Below are positions 8,998 to 21,069 of a DNA stretch of 43,893 nt, piece by piece. Each line of letters begins with the position of its first letter. The first letter of the stretch is position 1. The position numbers and the translations under genes were made by a program. This DNA comes from Acidobacteriota bacterium (GTDB lineage Bacteria > Acidobacteriota > Blastocatellia > RBC074), in contig JAEUQO010000223.1 of NCBI GenBank assembly GCA_016789605.1, positions 1 through 43,893 of the forward strand, in the 5' to 3' direction. The notes beneath the pieces are model-generated. The model was not told the DNA's origin and made no database searches. It saw only the letters and a list, made by a program, of their open reading frames with translations.

Positions 8998-10008
8998 ATG
9001 AAGAGAGCGTTGCTACTCTTGATGGGGTTGTGTGCCCTGACGGGCCTCACATTGCTTGTTCACGGCCGCACAACGTCTGAGCCGGTGAGCGTGCAAGAGA
9101 CAATTACGGGTGACTGGACGGCCAAGGTTCGCCAGACGGAAAAAGAACCGGTCTTGTGGCTTTCGCTTAGCCGCAATCGCGAGAAAAAAGAGCGCGGTTG
9201 GTTTCAGTCGTCGCAGGATTTTCCTTTACGGGAATTTTCAGGGTTGAATCCGAACGCGAACGCCTCCGTGCAATTCACTCTTATGCGCGAAGCCGGAACT
9301 ATCTTCTTTGACGGGCTATTCAAAGACGGTAAAGGCGTCGGCGATTTCCGCTTTACGCCCAATGGCAACTATGTGGGCGCGATGCGCAACCTGGGCTATG
9401 ACGGCCTGGCGACGGAAAAGCTGTTTTCGCTGACGCTTTTTGATGTCAGCACGAAGTACATCAACGAGCTGAAATTGCTCGGATACGAAAAGATATCGGT
9501 GGATAAACTCATTGCCATGCGGATTCATCGTGTGGACGGCGAGTATATTCGCCGTATGCAGGCGTTGGGGTACAAAGACCTGTCAGCCGATAAACTGACG
9601 GCGATGCGCATTCACGGTGTGGACGAAGCTTTTATCAATGAAGCGGCGGCGCTTGGGTTCAGAGACCTGCCGATAGATAAGCTGCTTGCCATGCGCATTC
9701 ATAAAGTTGACGCTGAATTCATCACCAAAGCCAAGGCGCTGGGCTTCGGCGAAATGACGCTCGACAGGCTGATGGCGATGCGCATTCACGGCATTGATGA
9801 AGAGTACGTCAAAAGCGTTCAGGCCATGGGCTATCAGAACGTTCCCTTCGAGAAGCTGCTTTCGATGCGCATTCACGGCGTAGACAGCAAATTCGTCAAG
9901 GAAATGCGCGAACAAGGCTATGCGAATCTGTCTGTGGATGACCTGATCAATTTGCGCATTCACGGCATTGACGGCAGTTATGTTCGCCGTATGCGCGGCA
10001 ATCGCTAA
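8998..10008 (+). CDS. exported protein with seven 29-residue MRIHGVD-type repeats
   Basis: 336 residues with a signal peptide (MKRALLLLMGLCALTGLTLL). Residues about 35-122 form a strand-rich domain (GDWTAKV, VLWLSLSRN, FTLMREAGTIFFDG, GVGDFRFTPN). From residue 137 there are six exact 29-residue repeats with the core AMRIHGVDxEYI, framed by a half unit at 124-136 and a 26-residue final unit. The unit length and leucine/glycine positions match the tail of the M56 peptidase 44 bp upstream. GAGGAGG sits just before the ATG, and there is no terminator before it, so it is the third gene of the BlaI operon. I recall similar repeats in M56-linked proteins of related phyla but know of no proven function. 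A ligand-binding or peptidase-modulating partner outside the membrane is inferred. Confidence 0.88.
   Translation: MKRALLLLMGLCALTGLTLLVHGRTTSEPVSVQETITGDWTAKVRQTEKEPVLWLSLSRNREKKERGWFQSSQDFPLREFSGLNPNANASVQFTLMREAGTIFFDGLFKDGKGVGDFRFTPNGNYVGAMRNLGYDGLATEKLFSLTLFDVSTKYINELKLLGYEKISVDKLIAMRIHRVDGEYIRRMQALGYKDLSADKLTAMRIHGVDEAFINEAAALGFRDLPIDKLLAMRIHKVDAEFITKAKALGFGEMTLDRLMAMRIHGIDEEYVKSVQAMGYQNVPFEKLLSMRIHGVDSKFVKEMREQGYANLSVDDLINLRIHGIDGSYVRRMRGNR
9367..10005 (+). repeat. 29-residue (87-bp) repeat array in exported protein
   Basis: Six full units and two partial ones with the core (A/S)MRIH(G/K/R)(V/I)D, each full unit 87 bp. It has the same length and phase as the array at 8186-8950 but a different core sequence. 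Confidence 0.85.
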
Positions 10009-10049
10009 CGGCTATTCGCGCGGCTACGCACCAGACAACGCGCACAAAC

Positions 10050-10099
10050 AAAAATCCCGCAACGCCGTGTCAAAGAGTGGCTGGTGCTGCGGGATTTTT
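10050..10099. terminator. bidirectional terminator between convergent operons
   Basis: Perfect 12-bp arms AAAAATCCCGCA (10050-10061) and TGCGGGATTTTT (10088-10099) lie between the ends of the plus-strand repeat-protein gene and the minus-strand response regulator. A T-run follows the GC stem in both directions. The loop is 26 nt. Confidence 0.8.
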
Positions 10100-10100
10100 A

Positions 10101-10790
10101 TTAGCCGATGAATTTGTAGCCCACGCCGTGGATGGTGACCAGATAGCGTGGATTGTTAGGAGCGTCTTCGATCTTTTGACGCAGCTTGGCGATGTGAGTA
10201 TCCACTGTGCGCGTCATTGGAAAACTGTCGTACGACCAAACCTGATCCAGCAATTGATCGCGCGTCACGACTTCGCCGCGATGAGAAATCAAAAACTGCA
10301 GAATGCGAAACTCGCGAGGCGATAGCTCCAAGGGCTGATTGTTTCTGCGCGCATCGTGTTTGCGAAAATCGAGCCAGATATCACCGAATTCGTAAGTCTC
10401 CAATGGCTCACTCGGTTTGCTTGTGCGGCGCATCACGGCTTCAATGCGCGCGAGCAGTTCCAGCAAGCTAAATGGTTTGGTGATGTAATCGTCAGCGCCA
10501 CTGCGCAATCCGATGACTTTATCCAGTTCCTGACCACGCGCCGTCAGCATGATGATCGGCACTTCATTCCCTGCGGCGCGCAATTGCTTGCAGACATCCA
10601 GCCCGCTCAGTTTGGGCAACATGACGTCCAAAATCAGCAAATCAAAAGTATTGCCGGTCGCCAGTTTTAGGCCATTAACCCCGTCACTGGCGACTTCAAC
10701 GGCATAGTTTTCTGATTCCAAGCCATCGCGCAGCGCGATGGCCATTACTTGTTCGTCTTCGATGAGCAGGATTTTGCCTTTCAAGACCAT
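10101..10790 (-). CDS. OmpR/PhoB-family response regulator
   Basis: 229 residues. The receiver domain (about 1-120) has the acidic pair E11-D12, the phosphoacceptor D55 in LLILDVMLP, and the conserved T and K in MLTARG and ITKPF. The C-terminal winged helix (about 130-229) has the OmpR-type ending [13 protein letters not shown]...VHGVGYKF-like (here TIHGVGYKF). It should be phosphorylated by the histidine kinase encoded just upstream and bind DNA as a tandem dimer. I chose ATG 10790. A TTG at 10814 that overlaps the kinase stop codon is an alternative start adding eight residues, and would give direct coupling. Targets may include its own promoter region at 12629-12760. Confidence 0.93.
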   Translation of the reverse strand: MVLKGKILLIEDEQVMAIALRDGLESENYAVEVASDGVNGLKLATGNTFDLLILDVMLPKLSGLDVCKQLRAAGNEVPIIMLTARGQELDKVIGLRSGADDYITKPFSLLELLARIEAVMRRTSKPSEPLETYEFGDIWLDFRKHDARRNNQPLELSPREFRILQFLISHRGEVVTRDQLLDQVWSYDSFPMTRTVDTHIAKLRQKIEDAPNNPRYLVTIHGVGYKFIG

Positions 10791-10810
10791 GTGCTCTATG
10801 CAAAATTGGA

Positions 10811-12628
10811 TCAAGCCTTGCTTTCAGCGCCAAACGGCGGCGCATCGGGTTTCACCGTCGCAGTTGGTTCAGCGTCCGCCTTGCCGGATTGATCAGAGAT
10901 ATTGTTCAAGGGGAAGAACATCGTGAAGGTGCTGCCCGCGCCGAGGGTGCTTTGCACGGTGATTTTGCCGCGATGTGCCTCGACGATGTATTTCACCAGC
11001 GACAAGCCCAGGCCGCTGCCTTTCACGTCATGCACCAAACCAGTGCTGACGCGATAAAACTTGTCAAAAATCTTTTCTCGCTCTTCGGGCGCGATACCGA
11101 TGCCGTGATCAGCTACTGAAATGGTGATCCCCTCGTTCGCCTGTTCAACACGCACCGAAATCTCTTTCTGCTCGCCAGAGTATTTGATGGCGTTGTCCAA
11201 CAAATTGTTGAGCGCCAGGGCGATTGCGTCAGGGTCAAGCGTCAGTCGTGGCAACGGTTGTGCAGGCGGTTCATAGGAGGCCGTAAAGCCATTTTGTTTC
11301 AGGTGCACAGAGAAGGCTTCCAGCGTTTCCTGTACGACTTCGCTGGCGTCTGCCTGTTCGAAGTGGAAGATTTTGCGACCTGATTCGATGCGCGAAAAAT
11401 CCAGGATGTTATTGATCACTTGCGTCAGGCGGCGGCCTTCGCTTTCGATGTAGCCGCCATATTCGCGCACGCGTTCAGAATCTTTGACGCGGCCCAGGTT
11501 CAGCAATTCTGCCAGCACGCGTATGGACGCCAACGGCGTGCGCAACTCATGCGAGACATTCGAGACGAAGTCGGCCTTCATTTGGGAAAGCTTCATTTCG
11601 CGTGCCGCCGTGCGTACCATCAAGGTCAACGACGCGACCAGAAAAATCGTCATCGCCACCCATAACGAAAGGTTGATGACAAAGTTGCGCCGCGCCCACT
11701 GTTCCACCGTAGCGTGTTTCAACCGCAACCCCAGATTGGAATTGGAGAACGCGAACGTCAGCGGCAAATAGGCTTCGACCTCGCCTTGATATTCGTTGTT
11801 GCTGTTATACGGGCTCGCAAGCAGTTTTCCCGCAGTGTCATAGGCGCAGAACAAAACACTTCGACTCCGCCACAAAATGAACGCATCTTGATCTGCGTCT
11901 TCACCCAAGTAAGGGCGGGCGTTGGCAATCGCGGACGGCAGCGCTTCTTTCTCGAAAAATTCCATGTCAAGCACCATTCCCGCCAGCGCCATGATCTTGC
12001 CTGCGTTTGCCTCTTTGTCCCAATCGGCAACGATTGGTTTTACCAGCAAGCGGTTGCGCGGGTCGCGGTCAACGGTGTTGGGCATTGCTGAAATACGCAC
12101 GCCACGGCGAATGTAAATCAGATACGAAGCAGCCGCGACATTGATTGCCGTCATCTCCGGCGCTTTCGGGTCGCGCACCAGTTCCTGGCGCTCTGAGTCA
12201 TACAGGAAAATTTCGCCGGCATCCTGCCCTTCGTGTTGTGTCGCTACCACGAGGAACAAGCGGCGTGCGCCTTTGAACTTGTGTCGTTTGAAATGCTCTG
12301 CGACGCCTGCCACGGCAGCAGTAGCACGAGAGCAATCCGGGCTATCGAGGATGACACCGCCTCGGTCGAATTGAATTGCGCTCACCGGCACAGATAGCAG
12401 TTGCTCGGCGCCTTCGCTGTAAATGCGGTTGACCTCTTCCACCACAGCAGTCAGATATTGCCGTAACACTGTGCGGCGGTAGGCCGGAAGCGTTTGGTTC
12501 AGCGTGGACAACGTCCGGTATTGCAGGAAGACGATGATGACCAATGGAATCATCACGGCAAATCCACCAGCCAGCAAGGCGTGCCGTTTCAGAAATGTGC
12601 GGAATTGTGTAAAGCGTGTGTCTTCCAT
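10811..12628 (-). CDS. membrane sensor histidine kinase
   Basis: 605 residues. One membrane helix at about 17-36 and a second at about 316-338 enclose a periplasmic sensor region of about 280 residues with no family I recognise. The cytoplasmic part has the H-box [13 protein letters not shown] with phosphoacceptor H360, an N-box [12 protein letters not shown] (about 473-484), the G1 box DHGIGI (507-512), the F-box FDKFYRVS and the G2 box GSGLGLSL (537-544). The stop overlaps the possible TTG start of the response regulator, so they form a classic two-component pair. The start is the only ATG ahead of the first membrane helix; it sits only a few bases below a TATACT box, so the message may have a very short leader. 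The signal is unknown. Confidence 0.93.
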   Translation of the reverse strand: MEDTRFTQFRTFLKRHALLAGGFAVMIPLVIIVFLQYRTLSTLNQTLPAYRRTVLRQYLTAVVEEVNRIYSEGAEQLLSVPVSAIQFDRGGVILDSPDCSRATAAVAGVAEHFKRHKFKGARRLFLVVATQHEGQDAGEIFLYDSERQELVRDPKAPEMTAINVAAASYLIYIRRGVRISAMPNTVDRDPRNRLLVKPIVADWDKEANAGKIMALAGMVLDMEFFEKEALPSAIANARPYLGEDADQDAFILWRSRSVLFCAYDTAGKLLASPYNSNNEYQGEVEAYLPLTFAFSNSNLGLRLKHATVEQWARRNFVINLSLWVAMTIFLVASLTLMVRTAAREMKLSQMKADFVSNVSHELRTPLASIRVLAELLNLGRVKDSERVREYGGYIESEGRRLTQVINNILDFSRIESGRKIFHFEQADASEVVQETLEAFSVHLKQNGFTASYEPPAQPLPRLTLDPDAIALALNNLLDNAIKYSGEQKEISVRVEQANEGITISVADHGIGIAPEEREKIFDKFYRVSTGLVHDVKGSGLGLSLVKYIVEAHRGKITVQSTLGAGSTFTMFFPLNNISDQSGKADAEPTATVKPDAPPFGAESKA

Positions 12629-12935
12629 CGGATATGAGCAGTATACACAAGAACGTGAGGGCCGGTTCCCGGCGTGTCAGCGTTTTTACAACTCCACAAC
12701 AACTTTCACATCTTTACAAACACAGGTAAAGATTTTTACTCGCGGTTTCACTAAAGTGACATCCTCTTTGCAGGTTGCTCAGCGATGCCCCATTGCCAAA
12801 AGGGCGCGCTGAGCCTGTTTTCTTGCTTGGGCAAAACTAAAGTCACAAAAACTGTTGGGACTAAGGCGACCTTTGCTGGGATCTTTTACGACTTTTCAGG
12901 ACGGAAGTTCGAGGCAGGAGTAGGCATAAAACGGC
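12629..12935. promoter_or_regulatory. divergent regulatory region between kinase and serine hydrolase
   Basis: This 307-bp gap holds a minus-strand TATACT (12640-12645) with no good -35, which would suit an activated promoter for the two-component operon. Upstream of it lie two direct TTTACAA copies (12685-12691 and 12713-12719), a related CTTTCACA between them, and a small dyad TCACTAAAGTGA (12748-12759). Direct repeats near a weak -35 are typical of OmpR-family sites, so autoregulation is possible. I found no clear promoter for the plus-strand hydrolase; AGGAG at about 12914 is far from its ATG. Confidence 0.35.
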
Positions 12936-14717
12936 ATGGCTAAAACATCTCGCTTGCTGGTGATGACCGGCGTGGTATTGGCGGTTTTACTGCACGCAAC
13001 GTCGCGCGTGAGTCACGGGAACAGTGCGAACGACGGCGTTGTGCAGGGCGATCTGGGCGCGAAATTGGACCGTTACTTTTCGCGCCTGGCGCCTTTTGGA
13101 TTTTCTGGCGTGGTGTTGGTCGCCAAGAAGAAACAGATTCTGTTACACAAAGGCTATGGTTGGGCCGATGCGCAAAATCGCGTTCCCAATACTACCCAGA
13201 CCGTGTTTGATATCGCTTCGCTAACCAAACAGTTCACTGCTGCCGCCATCCTGAAGCTGGAAATGCAGGGCAAATTGAAAACAACCGATGCCCTGGGCAA
13301 GCTGTTGCCAAACGTTCCGCCTGACAAAAGCGCCATTACCGTTCATCAGCTATTGACGCATCGCTCAGGGCTGCAACCCGATTTTCCCAAAGGCAAAAAC
13401 ATCTCGCGCGCGCAATTTCTGGCCGGCATTCTGAGCCAGCCATTGGCGGCAGAGCCGGGCAAAGAATATATCTATGCCAACAGCGGATATTGCCTGCTTG
13501 CAGCGTTGGTCGAAGAATTGTCTGGCCAACCGTATCCACAGTTTCTGGCGGAACAGTTGTATCGTCCAGCTGGATTGACCCACACCGGCGTGTATGATGA
13601 CCGTGCGCGTTGGCAGGGGATTGCCGTGGCGCCCGTGGCACATGGATACAACGAAGAACAGGACACTGGTTCGCCGTGTGAACGTGCCTCTGATTGGGGC
13701 GTGCGCGGCGCGTACGATGCGCTGACCAACCCGGGAGATTTGTATCAGTGGCTGAGTGTGTTGCAAACAGACAAGGTTCTTTCGGCGACTGAGCGCGAAA
13801 AGATGTTCAGTGTGCAAACCGCGACTGGCACGCCAGGAGAGAATTACGGATACGGCTGGAATATTTTCAAAAATACCTATGGCCGTCGGTTGATCGGTCA
13901 CGGCGGCTCTCATTTCGCAGGCTTCAATTCCGGTGTGCGCTATTTTCCCGATGAAGACGTGCTGGTGATTGTCACCACGAACAAAATCTATGGCCGGTAT
14001 TTGCCGTTGTCTTCGGTTGAACCTGCGATTGACGCGCTGCTGTTCGGGGGCAAATTCACAGAGCCGCCTGCTGCGACGTTGTCCAGTTCAGAGATGTTGC
14101 AACCGCTGGCCGGAGAGTACGTTTTGTCATCAGGTGCAACCGTGACCGTCAACGCGCCGGGAGATCATTTGACGCTTTCCGTGACGGGACAGGAAGCGAT
14201 TGATTTGTTGCTCAACGCCAGCGAACAGGAGCGCAAGCTGCTGGCGGATTTTAACCACCGTGCGGTTTCGGTGTTCAAGGCAATCGCGCAAGCTGATTAC
14301 GGCGCTGTCAGCAAGGCCTTTGGCGGACAGTTTTCGCCAGAAGACGCAAAGAAACTGGTGGGCGGTTTTTGGCAACGGTTCGAAACGCAGCACGGTGAAT
14401 TCAAAAGCGTAGATGTGTTGGGCACTGTGCCTGAAACCGAAGCGAAGATGACTTATGTGCGGCTGAACTTTGCGCGTGGGTCTGAATATCGCCGTTGCCG
14501 TTGGGAAAATGGCCACCTTGCGTACATTCTGCAAGGCGCGCCGCCGTTGTTGCCCACTACGTTTCTCTGGCAATCAAAATCGGAGTTCGTCGGATATCAC
14601 GTTGTTGTCGGACGTACTGTGCAAGTCGCATTTGAGCGCGATTCTGCCGGGAAAGTGGCAAAGCTTGCTTTTCAAGCCGGGCGCGAGCGAACCGTCGCAA
14701 CGCGGCGCGCCCAATAA
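12936..14717 (+). CDS. class C beta-lactamase-fold serine hydrolase, exported
   Basis: 593 residues with a signal peptide (about 1-28). Residues about 40-370 form a class C beta-lactamase/DD-peptidase fold (Beta-lactamase, Pfam PF00144 type). The nucleophile motif is S95-L-T-K98, the second motif Y180-A-N182, and the third H321-G-G, where class C enzymes have KTG and esterases or peptidases often have HGG. Family members include D-aminopeptidases, esterases and DD-carboxypeptidases, and HGG argues against a true beta-lactamase. The extra C-terminal 220 residues resemble the strand-rich substrate-control domains seen behind such enzymes and end with a simple beta-rich part. It diverges from the two-component genes. 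The start is uncertain by a few codons because the ribosome site is poorly placed. Confidence 0.88.
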   Translation: MAKTSRLLVMTGVVLAVLLHATSRVSHGNSANDGVVQGDLGAKLDRYFSRLAPFGFSGVVLVAKKKQILLHKGYGWADAQNRVPNTTQTVFDIASLTKQFTAAAILKLEMQGKLKTTDALGKLLPNVPPDKSAITVHQLLTHRSGLQPDFPKGKNISRAQFLAGILSQPLAAEPGKEYIYANSGYCLLAALVEELSGQPYPQFLAEQLYRPAGLTHTGVYDDRARWQGIAVAPVAHGYNEEQDTGSPCERASDWGVRGAYDALTNPGDLYQWLSVLQTDKVLSATEREKMFSVQTATGTPGENYGYGWNIFKNTYGRRLIGHGGSHFAGFNSGVRYFPDEDVLVIVTTNKIYGRYLPLSSVEPAIDALLFGGKFTEPPAATLSSSEMLQPLAGEYVLSSGATVTVNAPGDHLTLSVTGQEAIDLLLNASEQERKLLADFNHRAVSVFKAIAQADYGAVSKAFGGQFSPEDAKKLVGGFWQRFETQHGEFKSVDVLGTVPETEAKMTYVRLNFARGSEYRRCRWENGHLAYILQGAPPLLPTTFLWQSKSEFVGYHVVVGRTVQVAFERDSAGKVAKLAFQAGRERTVATRRAQ

Positions 14718-14744
14718 AGCGCAGGCGATTGCGCGCAATCAATT

Positions 14745-14786
14745 ATTCCCAGGTCATTTGTTGGCATTCCCAGGTCATTTGTTGGC
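14745..14786. repeat. perfect 21-bp tandem duplication
   Basis: ATTCCCAGGTCATTTGTTGG plus C occurs twice head to tail (14745-14765, 14766-14786) in the gap after the serine hydrolase. It looks like a recent slippage duplication. Confidence 0.9.
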
Positions 14787-14809
14787 CGATTTTGGGAAAC
14801 GCCGTTCCC

Positions 14810-14849
14810 ACGGCCGCACACCTCAGCTTGTCGCGGCCGTCTTTTTTTT
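14810..14849 (+). terminator. rho-independent terminator after the serine hydrolase
   Basis: Arms ACGGCCGC (14810-14817) and GCGGCCGT (14833-14840) with a 15-nt loop are followed by C and eight T residues (14842-14849). It separates the serine hydrolase from the permease cluster. Confidence 0.85.
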
Positions 14850-14969
14850 CACGCAAAGCCTTCTGTTCACAAGAGATACTCTTTTACGCCAAAGGTGGCA
14901 TACGAATTGGAAAGAATACCTTCTCGGGAAACTGAGACGATCTCTAACGAGTGAGCAGGAGAACTAGCA

Positions 14970-17414
<2,445 letters not shown>

Positions 17415-17429
17415 CGGTTGGAGAGCCTT

Positions 17430-18347
17430 ATGAATCTTTTCGGCGCTGTATTTCTGTTTGTTTTGTTTGGTGCGGTTGCGCAGTTTTCTACGGGAGATTT
17501 TCCACCGCCACTTTTGCCGCAAAGCAAGGATGCAGCGCCGGAATTATTTGGCGCCGATGTGCTTTCAGTCGGTTCTGTCTATCGCGGTTCGTTCGCGCCA
17601 GATGGACGCGCGCTGTATTTTTTCAAGCAAGTGGTGCCAGACCGTGAAGAGTACCGCATCTTTGTTTCGCGCCTGGTGGCGGGCCGTTGGACAGCTCCAG
17701 AGCGGATTTTGTTAGGCGGCGAATATTCCGACCTCTATCCCGCGATTTCCGAAGACGGCAAACGCATGGTGTTTTCGTCATATCGTCCTGTGCCGGGCGA
17801 CGCTTCGGCAAAACCGAATGCGCACCTTTGGACTGTCGAACGCAAGGGGGATGGCTGGGGCGAACCTGTCTTTCTGGCCACTGTTAGCACGCTCGGCCAC
17901 TATCATTCGTGGGTTGAATTGGGCAGAGATGGCGCACTGTATTTCCGACGTACGACACCTGACTGGCAAACGACGGAAACGCTGTTTTCGCATTGGAATG
18001 GCAACGCGTTTGGTGCGCCCGCCAAGTTTGCGCCAGTCGAGCGCTGGAAAGATTGGCGACCCGACGTGCGCATTGTCGGTGGTTCACCCAGTCCGGATGG
18101 GAATGCGATTTTCCTGGATGTCGCAACCCAAAACCCCAAGACCAGACGCGGTGCATCGGATATCTGGGTTTCGCTTCGCCGGGGAAATGACTGGTCTGAA
18201 CCAAAGCCGCTTGGCGCCGGGGTGAACTCAGACGGCTATGATGTTTTCCCGTTCTTTTCGCGGGATGGGAAGACCCTGTACTTCGTCCGCGACTTCACCG
18301 CCTTTTACCGCATTCCTCTCAAAGACGTCTTAAAAACTGTCAGATGA
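17430..18347 (+). CDS. exported PD40/TolB-like beta-propeller protein
   Basis: 305 residues with a hydrophobic N-terminus (MNLFGAVFLFVLFGAVAQ) that reads as a signal peptide. At least four PD40 (WD40-like) strands are visible: FAPDGRALYFF, YPAISEDGKRMVFSS, PSPDGNAIFLD and FFSRDGKTLYFVRDF. Such propellers are binding platforms in the periplasm or outer envelope; no catalytic residues are visible. ATG 17430 has GGAGAG at 17420-17425; a TTG at 17418 is in frame but overlaps that ribosome site. It sits 15 bp after one ADOP permease and 62 bp before another, so it is probably co-transcribed and may be a periplasmic partner of these permeases. Confidence 0.85.
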   Translation: MNLFGAVFLFVLFGAVAQFSTGDFPPPLLPQSKDAAPELFGADVLSVGSVYRGSFAPDGRALYFFKQVVPDREEYRIFVSRLVAGRWTAPERILLGGEYSDLYPAISEDGKRMVFSSYRPVPGDASAKPNAHLWTVERKGDGWGEPVFLATVSTLGHYHSWVELGRDGALYFRRTTPDWQTTETLFSHWNGNAFGAPAKFAPVERWKDWRPDVRIVGGSPSPDGNAIFLDVATQNPKTRRGASDIWVSLRRGNDWSEPKPLGAGVNSDGYDVFPFFSRDGKTLYFVRDFTAFYRIPLKDVLKTVR

Positions 18348-18409
18348 TTGTTGCTGTTTGTGCCTGGCGGCAATCGGAAAAACGCCTTCTCTTTGATCGG
18401 AGCTAAACG

Positions 18410-20845
18410 ATGCAAACCCTGCTTCAAGACGTTCGTTACGCGTTGCGGTCGTTATTGAAACGGCCCGGTTTTGCCTTGGTTGCCATGCTCACCATTGCGC
18501 TGGGAATTGGTGCGAACACGGCCATCTTCAGCGTTGTGCATGCCGTGTTGCTTAGCGCGTTGCCGTATCGTTCCGCAGACCAACTGGTGACCGTGTGGGA
18601 AAACAATCGCAAACGTGGCAATGATCAAAACGTCATCAACCTGGGAAACTTCTTTGACTGGAAAGCACAGAACCAGGTGTTTGAAGACATGGCGACGTTT
18701 TTTGACATGACGGCGAATTTAACCAGCGGAGGCGAACCCGAGGAAATTCCCACGCAAATTTCGACGCCGAATCTTTTTCAGGTGTTGGGCGTGACGCCCG
18801 TGTTGGGGCGCACGTTCAGCGAAGCCGATGGGCAGCCCGGAGCGCCGCGTGTCGCCGTGCTCGGTTTCGGATTGTGGCAACGCCGGTTTGGCGGCGATCC
18901 GCAAATTGTCGGACGCAAGCTGATTTTGAACGGCAACGAAACGACCGTGATCGGTGTGCTGCCCGCCGAATTCAGTTGGCACATCAAGGGCGGTTCCATG
19001 ACACGCAAGATGGCGCAATTGTGGACGCCCTGGCAGATCGAAGAAGGCATGAAACGTCGGCGCGGACGATTTGCCAGCGCCGTCGCCCGCTTGAAACCCG
19101 GCGTCACGATTACTCAGGCGCAAAGCGAGATGAATCTGATCGGCAGCCGTCTGGAACAGCAATACAACGATTTCAACGCGCAATGGGGCGTGACGGTGGT
19201 GCCCTTGCGCAAACAGTTCACGGGCGAAATGCGCGACCGGCTGTTGTTGCTGTTAGGAGCCGTCGCCTGTGTGTTGCTGATCGCGTGCGCCAACGTCGCC
19301 AATTTGTTGTTGTTGCGCGCTGCCGGACGCCAACGCGAAGTCGCCGTACGCGCCGCTTTGGGGGCCAGTCGCCAACGCATCGTGCGCCAGTTACTAACCG
19401 AAAGTTTGTTGCTTTCCGTTTTGGGCGGAATGGCGGGGTTGGCTCTGGCGTGGTGGGGCGTTGACCTGTTGGTTGCGCTGGGCCCGGCAGAGTTAGGCAG
19501 TTTGCCGGCGGTGAAAATCAATCTCGTCGTGCTGGGCTTCACGCTGGGATTATCGCTGTTGACGGGCGTTGTTTTTGGACTTGCTCCAGCCTGGGAAACC
19601 ACGCGCGTCAATTTGCAGGAAGCGCTAAAAGATGCGGGCAAAAATCTCGGCAGCAGTTCACGCGGCCAGCGTTTGCGCAGCGGGTTGGTGGTTGCTGAAA
19701 TCGCCATTGCGCTATTGGTGCTGATCAGCGCGGGCTTGTTTTTGCGCAGCCTGTCTCGTTTGCAAAGCGTAGACCCGGGCTTCAACTCGCAAAACCTGCT
19801 GACGATGCGCGTGAATTTGCCGGGGCGAAAATACGACAACGACCGCAAGCGGCTGGATTTCTTTCGCCAGGCGACCGCCGAGATGCAAGCCATCCCCGGC
19901 GTCGAAGCCGCGGGGATCGTCAGTTTTTTGCCCTTTGCTTCGCCGCACGCGGGAACTTCGGTTGAAATCGAAGGCCGCCCGAAACTTCCGCCCGGCCAGG
20001 GGCTGAATACGGGCGTGATTGTCAGCGACCTGAATTACTTCCGCACGATGCAAATCCCGCTCAAACGCGGACGCCTGTTTACCGAACAGGAAGCCAGCGA
20101 AATGCGTCACGTTGTGTTGATCAACGAAGCTTTCGCGCAAAAGAACTTTCCCGGCGAAGACCCGTTGGGAAAACGCGTCGTCATCTCGATGAAAGACGAC
20201 AATCAGCCCTGTGAAATCATCGGCATCGTCGGCGATTCAAAACACATGGCGCTGGAGGCGACTGCCGCGCCGATGTCGTATTGGCCGCACCCTGAACTGG
20301 TGTTTTCGGGCATGACGTTTGTGTTGCGTACGCAAGGTGACGCTGCTGCCCTCGCTTCTGCGGCACGCATCGTAATCCAGAAGCTGGACGCCGAACAGCC
20401 GGTGGCAGACGTGTTGACGATGGAACGCCTGATTGGCAATTCGCTGGCCAAGGCGCGCTTCAACACGCTGTTGCTGTCTGTTTTCGCGGGCATTGCATTG
20501 GTGCTGGCCAGCGTAGGCATTTATGGCGTGATGGCCTATTCGGTCGCACAACGCACACACGAAATCGGTGTGCGGATGGCCTTGGGGGCTTCGGCAAACG
20601 CGGTCTTGCGGCAAGTCTTGCGGCGTGGATTGACGCTGGCGCTGTTTGGCATCGCCATCGGCGTTGCGGGAGCGTTCGCGCTGACGCGCTTTCTGGCGGC
20701 ATTGTTGTTTGAAGTCAGCGCCACCGACCCGCTGACGTTTGTCGGCATTCCGCTGTTGCTGTTGCTGGTGGCGTTGCTGGCGTGTCTGATCCCGGCACGG
20801 CGCGCAACCAAGGTGGACCCAATGATCGCGCTCCGGTATGAGTAA
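18410..20845 (+). CDS. ADOP-family MacB/FtsX-type ABC permease (paralog 2)
   Basis: 811 residues with the same two-core layout as the other two paralogs: first helix with LTIALGIGANTAIFSVVHAV, FtsX core around LLIACANVANLLLLRAAGRQREVAVRAALGASR, a middle helix (LVVAEIAIALLVLISAGLFL), and a C-terminal core ending PARRATKVDPMIALRYE. The periplasmic domains differ most from the other copies, for example an inserted WHIKGGSMTRKMAQLWTPWQ segment, so ligand or partner choice may differ. GGAG precedes the ATG. No ATPase gene is nearby. It is followed by an AT-rich gap and two low-GC genes. Confidence 0.93.
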   Translation: MQTLLQDVRYALRSLLKRPGFALVAMLTIALGIGANTAIFSVVHAVLLSALPYRSADQLVTVWENNRKRGNDQNVINLGNFFDWKAQNQVFEDMATFFDMTANLTSGGEPEEIPTQISTPNLFQVLGVTPVLGRTFSEADGQPGAPRVAVLGFGLWQRRFGGDPQIVGRKLILNGNETTVIGVLPAEFSWHIKGGSMTRKMAQLWTPWQIEEGMKRRRGRFASAVARLKPGVTITQAQSEMNLIGSRLEQQYNDFNAQWGVTVVPLRKQFTGEMRDRLLLLLGAVACVLLIACANVANLLLLRAAGRQREVAVRAALGASRQRIVRQLLTESLLLSVLGGMAGLALAWWGVDLLVALGPAELGSLPAVKINLVVLGFTLGLSLLTGVVFGLAPAWETTRVNLQEALKDAGKNLGSSSRGQRLRSGLVVAEIAIALLVLISAGLFLRSLSRLQSVDPGFNSQNLLTMRVNLPGRKYDNDRKRLDFFRQATAEMQAIPGVEAAGIVSFLPFASPHAGTSVEIEGRPKLPPGQGLNTGVIVSDLNYFRTMQIPLKRGRLFTEQEASEMRHVVLINEAFAQKNFPGEDPLGKRVVISMKDDNQPCEIIGIVGDSKHMALEATAAPMSYWPHPELVFSGMTFVLRTQGDAAALASAARIVIQKLDAEQPVADVLTMERLIGNSLAKARFNTLLLSVFAGIALVLASVGIYGVMAYSVAQRTHEIGVRMALGASANAVLRQVLRRGLTLALFGIAIGVAGAFALTRFLAALLFEVSATDPLTFVGIPLLLLLVALLACLIPARRATKVDPMIALRYE

Positions 20846-21069
20846 CGGTTCAAGAACTTTCTGAAACCTTTCGGCACCGTTAGTAAAAGATAGCACACAT
20901 ATCTTTTTATTATTGCGTGAAAATATGCAAGGATGGGCTTTTAGCCGTTTTTTTTCTGGGTTAATGTATTATTTATTATAGAATATTGGTATCGTTACGA
21001 AAGATTAGTGCAGGAAACTGTCGCAGCATCACTACAATAAGTGATGAAGTATCCACAAGAGAGGGTAGT

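Noticed and set aside
12936..14717. Assigning the serine hydrolase as a class C beta-lactamase (ampC)
   Set aside because: The third motif is HGG rather than KTG and the protein has a large extra C-terminal domain, so only the fold family is claimed.
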